The translations under genes were made by a program, and so were the position numbers. The notes beneath the pieces are model-generated. The model was not told the origin of the DNA, searched no databases, and saw only the letters and a list, made by a program, of their open reading frames with translations. A stretch of DNA of 11,478 bases from an uncultured Bacilli bacterium (lineage in GTDB: Bacteria; Bacillota_I; Bacilli_A; RF39; UBA660), in the NCBI GenBank assembly GCA_944329545.1, contig CALVIK010000058.1, positions 1 to 11,478 on the forward strand, in the 5' to 3' direction. The stretch's first letter is position 1. Every line of letters starts with the position of its first letter. Shown one piece after another: positions 6,327 through 11,478 of this stretch.

Positions 6327-7341
6327 ATTTATTAACCGTTTGACCTTGTTTTTTCTTAGTTACATAAGCAAATATTCCAAAACCAATAAGTACTAAGGTA
6401 AAACCAACACCTAAAATAATAAATGGAACATTAGCACTTGTATTAGGAACGGTAATCTCTACTCCTGGAGTTTCACCTGGAGTTACTGAAAGAATTGCTG
6501 TATCAGTAACATTTTCTGTATAAATTTTTGAAGATACTACTCTTTGAAAACTAGCATCAGATGGTACAAATACAGCAGCGCTTTTAGTTCCTTCAGCTGA
6601 AGCTGTAACAGTTAGTTGAAGTGTATTATTAAGTTCATTTGACGGAATCATTATTTTAAATTTTTCGCCTGACTTAAATTCACTTTTAGCATTACCATTT
6701 TCATCAGTAACAATTGTTCCGTTAGTACCGCCCGAAACAGTCACTTTATAAGTTTTATCACCGGTAACTGTTGCTGTTAAAGTAGATGATTCATAATATT
6801 GCTCATCATCTGTTAATTTCATTGTAGTATTACTAGTTTGTAAATTAAGTACAAAATCTTGTTTTTTAGCGTTTTTAGCTCCATTTACTAATTTTTTGAT
6901 TTCATCTCTAATACCTGGATAAGCTTCTCTATCAGTTGTTTGAAAAGCTTCTGACATTTTAGCCGTTTGACCAGTGTCGCTTAAATACCACCAAACAGCT
7001 GATTGCGTAATATATCTATCAATTTCATTACGGTTAGTTATTTTTTTATTAGGATAACCATTTTAGATAATATAAATTAGTTCAGCATCACCGTCAATAG
7101 AATAAGTATACTTTGTACCAGTAGTAGCGCCAGCTTTTTCTAAATCCATACAATAAACAATAGTTCCATCAGTAGTAATATAACTAGTAAAACCATTTTC
7201 ATTGCCAATATAAGATTCCATAACAGCTTCTCTTTTTACTGTCATTGAGCTTGGCGCTTCTGCAGCATTAATTACTGGTATAAAAGTAAATAAAACAGCT
7301 AAAGATAAAACACCAGATAATAGTTTTTTTAATTTACGCAT
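6325..7341 (-). pseudogene. Cys-Gln thioester-domain surface adhesin, split by one in-frame stop
   Basis: One continuous frame of 338 codons is interrupted by a TAA at codon 93 (7063-7065). It encodes a signal peptide (basic MRKLKK, hydrophobic core, likely cut near Ala26), then a thioester domain: Cys64 in VYCMDL and Gln113 in ITQSAVWWYLSD, the pair that forms an internal thioester for covalent binding to host surfaces in this family. A beta-rich stalk (about 164-290) follows, then the LPXTG-like motif VPNTSA (298-303), a transmembrane segment (306-327) and a KKK tail, as in sortase substrates. Normal translation would give only a 92-residue secreted fragment lacking the Gln and the anchor. 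The C-terminal open part can start at an ATG (6955-6957) but has no ribosome site there. AAGGAGG (7348-7354) precedes the true ATG. Apart from the stop, nothing is decayed: it may be a recent nonsense mutation, a readthrough product or a sequencing error. Confidence 0.85.
7063..7065 (-). other. Premature TAA stop inside the thioester domain
   Basis: The frame reads ELIYII, stop, NGYPNKK. The sense frame resumes directly with family-typical residues, so a single base change from GAA, CAA or AAA would explain it and no indel is needed. The context (ATC TAA AAT) is not a recognised readthrough signal. Confidence 0.85.
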
Positions 7342-7366
7342 AATTTTCCTCCTTACTTTTACTTAT

Positions 7367-7394
7367 ATTATACCTTGTTTTTCTGCTTTTTAAA
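7367..7394 (-). promoter_or_regulatory. Promoter of the thioester adhesin gene
   Basis: A perfect TATAAT (7367-7372) on the minus strand lies 16 bases after a weak -35, TTTAAA (7389-7394). The start would be near 7360, with the AAGGAGG site (7348-7354) directly in the short leader. The intact promoter and ribosome site argue that the broken gene is still expressed. Confidence 0.6.
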
Positions 7395-7420
7395 CATTTA
7401 TAAACTATTTATCAACAGTT

Positions 7421-7436
7421 TTGACAATATTTGACA
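7421..7436. repeat. Tandem TTGACA repeat, 10-base period
   Basis: TTGACA occurs at 7421-7426 and again at 7431-7436, exactly one helical turn apart, in the spacer upstream of the adhesin promoter. It could be a pair of protein half-sites or chance in AT-rich DNA; no matching -10 for a plus-strand gene leads anywhere. Confidence 0.3.
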
Positions 7437-7458
7437 AAAAAAGAATTAATTTTCTTTT
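7436..7458 (-). terminator. Weak terminator at the end of ftsH
   Basis: On the minus strand AAAAGAA (7452-7458) pairs with TTCTTTT (7439-7445) around a 6-base loop that holds the ftsH stop, and the T run continues to 7436. The stem has only one G-C pair, so it may leak into the adhesin gene. Confidence 0.45.
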
Positions 7459-9425
7459 AATAAATCAATTAATTCTTCTTTAGTTATATCTTCTTTAACT
7501 TCTAATTTTTTCTTTTTAGCTTTTTCGATTAACTCTTCAATAGTTAAATCTTCAAGTTTTATTTCTTCTTCTTTATCTAATTCTTCGTCTTCTGGCATAC
7601 AACCATGTTCTACTAAGTAATCAATTTGCTCTTTCGTAATTGTTTCATATTCAAGTAATGTTTCAGCAATTAATTTTAATAAATCCATATTTTCTTTAAT
7701 TGTTTTTTTCGCAATAGCAAATTGTTCAGTAATTATTTTACGAACTTCCTCATCAATTTGTTTAGCTACTTCATGTGAGAAGTTTTGTGTTTTATTGTAA
7801 TCACGACCTAAGAATACACTAGATTCTTGTCTTTCAAACTGAATTGGTCCTAAATCACTCATACCATATTCCGTAACCATTGCCCGGGCAATTTTCGTAG
7901 CTTCTTCAAAATCACCATAAGCGCCAGTTGTTGCTTCATGGAAAACAATTTCTTCGGCTGCTCTACCAGCAAGCAAAGCAGAAATTGATTCTAACAATTC
8001 TTTTTTTGTTGATAAATAAGTATCTTCTTTTGGCAACATTAAATTATAGCCACCAGCTCTTCCTCTTGGAATAATTGTAATTTTTTGAACTTCTCTAGCG
8101 CCTTCTAATTTAATACCTAAAACCGCATGACCAGCTTCATGATAAGCTACAGTGCGCTTTTCTTTTTCGGTATATTTATGACTTTTCTTAGCCGGACCCA
8201 TTAAAACTCTATCGTGAGCTTCATCAATTTCGGCCATAGTAATCGCTTCTTTATCACGGCGTACTGTAAGTAAAGCTGCTTCGTTTAATAAATTCTCTAA
8301 ATCAGCTCCGCTAAAGCCAACTGTTCTTTTAGCAATATTCTTCATAGTTATTCCTTTAGCAAAAGTTTTACCAATTGCATGAACACCTAATATTTCTTCA
8401 CGACCTTTAGCATCTGGAAGATTAACTGTTACTTGGCGGTCAAATCGTCCTGGACGAAGTAAAGCTGGGTCTAAAACATCAGGTCTATTAGTAGCGGCAA
8501 TAATAATAATACCTTCATTAGCACCAAAACCGTCCATTTCCGTAAGTAATTGATTTAAAGTTTGCTCTCTTTCATCATGACCACCGCCAAGACCCGCGCC
8601 TCTTTGGCGACCAACGGCATCGATTTCATCAATAAATACTAAGCATGGCGCGCTTTGTTTCGCTTGTTTAAACATATCACGAACGCGTGACGCTCCAACA
8701 CCGACAAATAATTCCACAAACTCTGAACCACTGATAAAGTAAAATGGAACATTAGCTTCACCAGCTACAGCTTTAGCGAGTAAAGTTTTACCAGTTCCAG
8801 GAGGGCCTACTAATAAGACACCTTTCGGAATTCTAGCTCCCATTTTTTGAAATTTTTTCGGATTTTTTAAAAAGTCAATTAATTCAGACATTTCTTCTTT
8901 TTCTTCGTCAAGACCAGCAACATCTTTAAATGTAACTTTCACATCACCACCGCTTAAACGAGCTTTTGAACGGCCAAAGTCCATTGACTTATTGCCAGCA
9001 CCTAACTGTCTTGTAATAAAGTAAAAAGCTACCCCAATTAAAATAAGCATTGGTAAGACATTTATTAAAAATTGAATAAATGTACTAGATTCAGGATCTG
9101 TTGAAGTTGTTAACTTAAAATTTCCTTCATCTTCAGCTTTATATAATTTTACCATTGTTTCATCAGTAAGAGGCATATTAAAGGTAAATGATTCTGTATC
9201 ACTATATTCTTTTAAGCGACCATTGATAACATATACACCTGATTTACTTCTTGGAACAATATTTATTTCTTCAACCTTTTTATCCTCGACATTGTTCATA
9301 AACTTATTATAAGTAAATTCATGAACTTCTCTATTCATCGTACTAAATACCATCATTATTCCAATTAAAAACATAAATAAGAATACATATGGTAACAGTC
9401 CTCTTTTAATTACTTTCTTGTTCAT
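7446..9425 (-). CDS. ftsH: ATP-dependent zinc metalloprotease FtsH
   Basis: FtsH is a membrane-bound hexameric AAA protease (M41) that removes misassembled membrane proteins and short-lived regulators. Features run in family order over 659 residues: TM1 (about 11-29), an external domain (30-115), TM2 (116-137), Walker A GPPGTGKT (207-214), pore loop FVG (240-242), and Walker B LVFIDE (262-267). The second region of homology is at 307-330 with ATNRPDVLDPALLRPGRFDR. The zinc site is HEAGH (429-433), with Asp505 in GAYGDFEEAT as the likely third ligand. All catalytic parts are intact. After an acidic linker, residues 626-659 form a Lys-rich helix-turn-helix-like tail (LTIEELIEKAKKKK, then ITKEELIDLLKE) that resembles HeH/SAP or Rho-N folds and is unusual for FtsH. 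The start has GGGAG upstream and lies 14 bases after the tilS stop. Confidence 0.97.
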   Translation of the reverse strand: MNKKVIKRGLLPYVFLFMFLIGIMMVFSTMNREVHEFTYNKFMNNVEDKKVEEINIVPRSKSGVYVINGRLKEYSDTESFTFNMPLTDETMVKLYKAEDEGNFKLTTSTDPESSTFIQFLINVLPMLILIGVAFYFITRQLGAGNKSMDFGRSKARLSGGDVKVTFKDVAGLDEEKEEMSELIDFLKNPKKFQKMGARIPKGVLLVGPPGTGKTLLAKAVAGEANVPFYFISGSEFVELFVGVGASRVRDMFKQAKQSAPCLVFIDEIDAVGRQRGAGLGGGHDEREQTLNQLLTEMDGFGANEGIIIIAATNRPDVLDPALLRPGRFDRQVTVNLPDAKGREEILGVHAIGKTFAKGITMKNIAKRTVGFSGADLENLLNEAALLTVRRDKEAITMAEIDEAHDRVLMGPAKKSHKYTEKEKRTVAYHEAGHAVLGIKLEGAREVQKITIIPRGRAGGYNLMLPKEDTYLSTKKELLESISALLAGRAAEEIVFHEATTGAYGDFEEATKIARAMVTEYGMSDLGPIQFERQESSVFLGRDYNKTQNFSHEVAKQIDEEVRKIITEQFAIAKKTIKENMDLLKLIAETLLEYETITKEQIDYLVEHGCMPEDEELDKEEEIKLEDLTIEELIEKAKKKKLEVKEDITKEELIDLLKEN

Positions 9426-9439
9426 ATAGTCTCCCTTCC

Positions 9440-10756
9440 TTAAAGATACTTAATTATTATATCATAGTTTTCGCTTTTTTGTTTATCAAATTTTGATTTT
9501 TTTATACCAGGAAGCCAAATAATTTCGTCATTACTATCAGTAACAACTGGTAAACTATCACGGTTATCTAAATTAATTTTTTCATCAATAAAGATATCTT
9601 TAATTTTTTTACTGCCATTTAAACCTTTGACAAACATTTTATCACCATTTTTTCGGGTTCTAACATATAAAGGCATTTTTATTTCTTTACTATTTAATCG
9701 AATAATATTATTACTAATATCACTGGATTTTTCTATTTCTTTTAATACATGATTATTGGGTAAAACTAAATATCCAGAAAATTCTAAATTGTATTTTTCT
9801 TTAGCTAATTCTTTAGTAATTTTTAACTTATTATACTCTTTTTTAGCAATCTTATTATCTGGTAAATTAATAAAAGCATTGCTTTTATTACTCATGATTA
9901 AATCATATATCGCTTTTGTATGCCCATCATTTATCAACATCAAATCATCGCCATAATATTTTTCTAAAAAAAGTTCAATAACTCTTCTTTGAATAACATT
10001 ATTTTCTTGTTTAAATTTTAAAATATCTATTTCTGCACCCTTATATATATCATTTAATTTAGAATGGGCTATTTCATCAATATAGTTACTATAACTAAGC
10101 AGTAATTTACTAAATTTATAAAATTTTTGATGAACATTTTCATCTTCTTTTTTTAAAAATGGTAAGATGTGATGACGAAATCTATTACGCGTGTAAACAT
10201 CTTCTTTATTAGATTCATCAATTGCATAAGGAATATTATTGTCTTTGGCATAACTAATTATTTCCTCTTTAGTATAAGTAATTAGTGGTCTTAACATTTT
10301 ATAGTTTTCTTTTTCCGTAATCGCTGAAAATCCAGCATATCCTTTTAAACTAGAACCTCTTACTAAACGCATTAAAATGGTTTCTATTAAATCATCACCA
10401 TGATGAGCCGTTAGTAAAACACTAGCTTGATATTTATTTAAACATTTTGCAAAAAATTCGTAACGCTTCATTCTTGCATATTCGTGAAAATTATCATCAG
10501 TGTATTCATTAATTTCCATATATTCAAAAACAGCATTGTTTTCTTCAATATATTTTTGGACCATTTTGGCTTCATTTTCACTAGCTAGCCGATGTTTGTG
10601 ATTAACATGAGCCCCAATTATATTTAAATTTAATTCTTTTTTTAATTTTAATACTAAGGAAAACAATACCATAGAATCAGGTCCACCACTAACAGCAACT
10701 ACAACATTACTGTTTTTTTGAATGTTTTTTCTTAAAAAATTTAAAGCTTCTTTCAT
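9440..10756 (-). CDS. tilS: tRNA(Ile)-lysidine synthetase TilS
   Basis: TilS joins lysine to C34 of the CAU-anticodon tRNA-Ile using ATP, which changes its decoding from AUG to AUA and is normally essential. The N-type PP-loop SGGPDS is at residues 23-28. It is followed by the AHVNHKHR segment, LLTAHHGDDLIETILMRLVRGSSLKGYAGF with the ATP-site histidines, and RNRFRHHILPFLKK. A C-terminal TilS domain (about 360-438, RTRKNGDKMF and SKKIKDIFIDEKI) contacts the tRNA. At 438 residues it is close to the Bacillus enzyme. The ATG overlaps the ung stop as ATGA, with a G-rich ribosome site in the end of ung, and ftsH follows at once. Bacillus has the same tilS-(hprT)-ftsH order, but the hprT gene is absent here. 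Confidence 0.95.
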   Translation of the reverse strand: MKEALNFLRKNIQKNSNVVVAVSGGPDSMVLFSLVLKLKKELNLNIIGAHVNHKHRLASENEAKMVQKYIEENNAVFEYMEINEYTDDNFHEYARMKRYEFFAKCLNKYQASVLLTAHHGDDLIETILMRLVRGSSLKGYAGFSAITEKENYKMLRPLITYTKEEIISYAKDNNIPYAIDESNKEDVYTRNRFRHHILPFLKKEDENVHQKFYKFSKLLLSYSNYIDEIAHSKLNDIYKGAEIDILKFKQENNVIQRRVIELFLEKYYGDDLMLINDGHTKAIYDLIMSNKSNAFINLPDNKIAKKEYNKLKITKELAKEKYNLEFSGYLVLPNNHVLKEIEKSSDISNNIIRLNSKEIKMPLYVRTRKNGDKMFVKGLNGSKKIKDIFIDEKINLDNRDSLPVVTDSNDEIIWLPGIKKSKFDKQKSENYDIIIKYL

Positions 10757-11415
10757 TTTTCATCCCCCCACCAAATTGGCTTAATACCATGGTTAACTAA
10801 AAAATTATTGGTTTTAGAAAATGGTTTACTTCCAAAAAAACCACGACTGGCAGAAAGTGGTGATGGATGGACACTTTCAATTATATAATGATTAGGATTA
10901 GTAATTAATTCTTTTTTACTTCTTGCGTAACTGCCCCATAAAATAAAAACTATTGGCTTTTCTCTTTTATTTAATAATTTTATCAAATCATCAGTAAAAA
11001 TTTCCCAGCCTTTTCCTTTATGGGAAAGTGGAGTATCTTTAACAACGGTCATAATAGAATTTAACAAAAACACGCCTTGCCTAGCCCAATCAGTTAAATC
11101 ATTATTAGTTCTTTTAACACCTAAATCGTTATATAATTCTTTAAAAATATTATCTAGTGAAGGTGGTCTTTTAACACCCTTTTGAACAGAAAAAGAAAGT
11201 CCATGAGCTTCCCCCATACCATGATAAGGATCTTGTCCTAAAATAACGACTTTAACCTCATCATAATCGGTATATCTTAAAGCATTAAAAATATTTTTAT
11301 ATTCTGGAAACACTATTTTTTTTCCATATTCATTTTTAACAAAAATACCCAAATCACGAAAATATGGTTTTTTCATTTCATCTTTTAATATAATATCCCA
11401 TTTTTTATTAATCAT
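10753..11415 (-). CDS. ung: Uracil-DNA glycosylase, family 1 (UNG)
   Basis: UNG cuts uracil out of DNA after cytosine deamination or dUTP incorporation, the first step of base excision repair. The 220-residue protein is full length. The water-activating motif GQDPYHG has Asp62 as catalytic base (60-66), followed by AHGLSFSV (70-77). KRPPSLDNIFKEL (82-94) is the proline-rich loop, LLNSIMTV (117-124) lies in the uracil pocket, ILWGSYA (158-164) contains a core strand, and HPSPLSASRGFFG (183-195) is the DNA-intercalation loop with His183. The ATG at 11413-11415 follows GAGG at 8 bases. The stop is TGA in an ATGA overlap with tilS, which shows that UGA is a stop here. It is the first gene of the ung-tilS-ftsH unit. 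Confidence 0.96.
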   Translation of the reverse strand: MINKKWDIILKDEMKKPYFRDLGIFVKNEYGKKIVFPEYKNIFNALRYTDYDEVKVVILGQDPYHGMGEAHGLSFSVQKGVKRPPSLDNIFKELYNDLGVKRTNNDLTDWARQGVFLLNSIMTVVKDTPLSHKGKGWEIFTDDLIKLLNKREKPIVFILWGSYARSKKELITNPNHYIIESVHPSPLSASRGFFGSKPFSKTNNFLVNHGIKPIWWGDEK

Positions 11416-11434
11416 ACTTCTCGCCTCAAGTTAT

Positions 11435-11462
11435 ATTCTATCATAATTATGATTTTTCGCAA
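11435..11462 (-). promoter_or_regulatory. Promoter of ung-tilS-ftsH with a spacer palindrome
   Basis: The -35 is TTGCGA (11457-11462) and the -10 is TAGAAT (11435-11440) with a TGA extension, at 16-base spacing. A perfect 14-base palindrome, ATCATAATTATGAT (11440-11453), fills most of the spacer and could be an operator, though its right part is also the extended -10. The start would be near 11428, about 13 bases before the ung ATG. Confidence 0.6.
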
Positions 11463-11478
11463 GTAATTTACTATTTTT

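Noticed and set aside
6325..6957. Separate 210-residue gene starting at the ATG at 6955-6957
   Set aside because: The codons before it continue the thioester domain in the same frame with conserved residues, and no ribosome site precedes the ATG. It is the rear part of the split adhesin.
7063..7065. Recoded stop as selenocysteine or pyrrolysine
   Set aside because: The codon is UAA, not UGA or UAG, and no following structure resembling a recoding element was seen.
9756..9956. Plus-strand open frame of 66 codons
   Set aside because: It is antisense to tilS, whose frame is firmly supported by motifs; nothing suggests expression.
10753..10756. Mycoplasma code (UGA read as Trp)
   Set aside because: ung ends at TGA where the family normally ends, overlapping the tilS start, and Trp codons in the key motifs are TGG.
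1..11478. CRISPR array, tRNA, rRNA, IS element, prophage or defence system
   Set aside because: No regularly spaced repeats, tRNA-like cloverleaf, transposase or known defence gene set was seen; the DUF4143 ATPase alone is not evidence of a defence system.

Overview
The window is AT-rich, low-GC Firmicutes-type DNA. It has AGGAGG-like ribosome binding sites, extended -10 promoters and U-tract terminators. UGA is used as a stop (the ung/tilS ATGA overlap) and Trp is UGG, so the code is standard and not the Mycoplasma code. ParAB, an MscS channel, DUF951, TilS-FtsH, a BspA-type leucine-rich-repeat remnant and a thioester-domain surface protein together suggest an uncultured gut Bacilli/RF39-like lineage. 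That placement is inference. ParAB and its neighbours suggest that the chromosome origin is not far away, although no parS site was recognised.

Every intact gene is on the minus strand, so the layout is best read from right to left. (1) ung-tilS-ftsH (11415 to 7446): DNA repair, tRNA-Ile lysidine modification and a membrane AAA protease. They are read from a promoter near 11435-11462 and end at a weak hairpin at the ftsH stop. (2) A single-gene unit (7341 to 6325) for a secreted, sortase-anchored Cys-Gln thioester adhesin. It has its own promoter and terminator but is broken by one in-frame TAA exactly between the thioester Cys and Gln. (3) parA-parB-mscS-DUF951-abgT (6218 to 2084): a tightly overlapping operon joining chromosome segregation, osmotic protection, a small Cys-containing protein and an AbgT-family transporter. 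It closes with a strong terminator. (4) A stand-alone AAA/DUF4143 ATPase (1962 to 766) with a near-consensus promoter. (5) The first 148 codons of a membrane-anchored, Ig-like-domain protein running off the left edge (444 to 1).

The left third is the rearranged part. The only plus-strand coding material is the 3' end of a BspA-like LRR gene (525-740), with no start or upstream repeats. A plus-oriented terminator-like hairpin (2008-2053) has no plus-strand gene to serve. The ATPase gene sits between these two relics.

No CRISPR array, tRNA, rRNA, IS element or prophage was seen, and there is no convincing new multi-gene system. The best points for follow-up are the nonsense-split thioester adhesin, the rearrangement marks around the DUF4143 ATPase, the helical tail on FtsH, and the presence of an AbgT transporter in the parAB operon.
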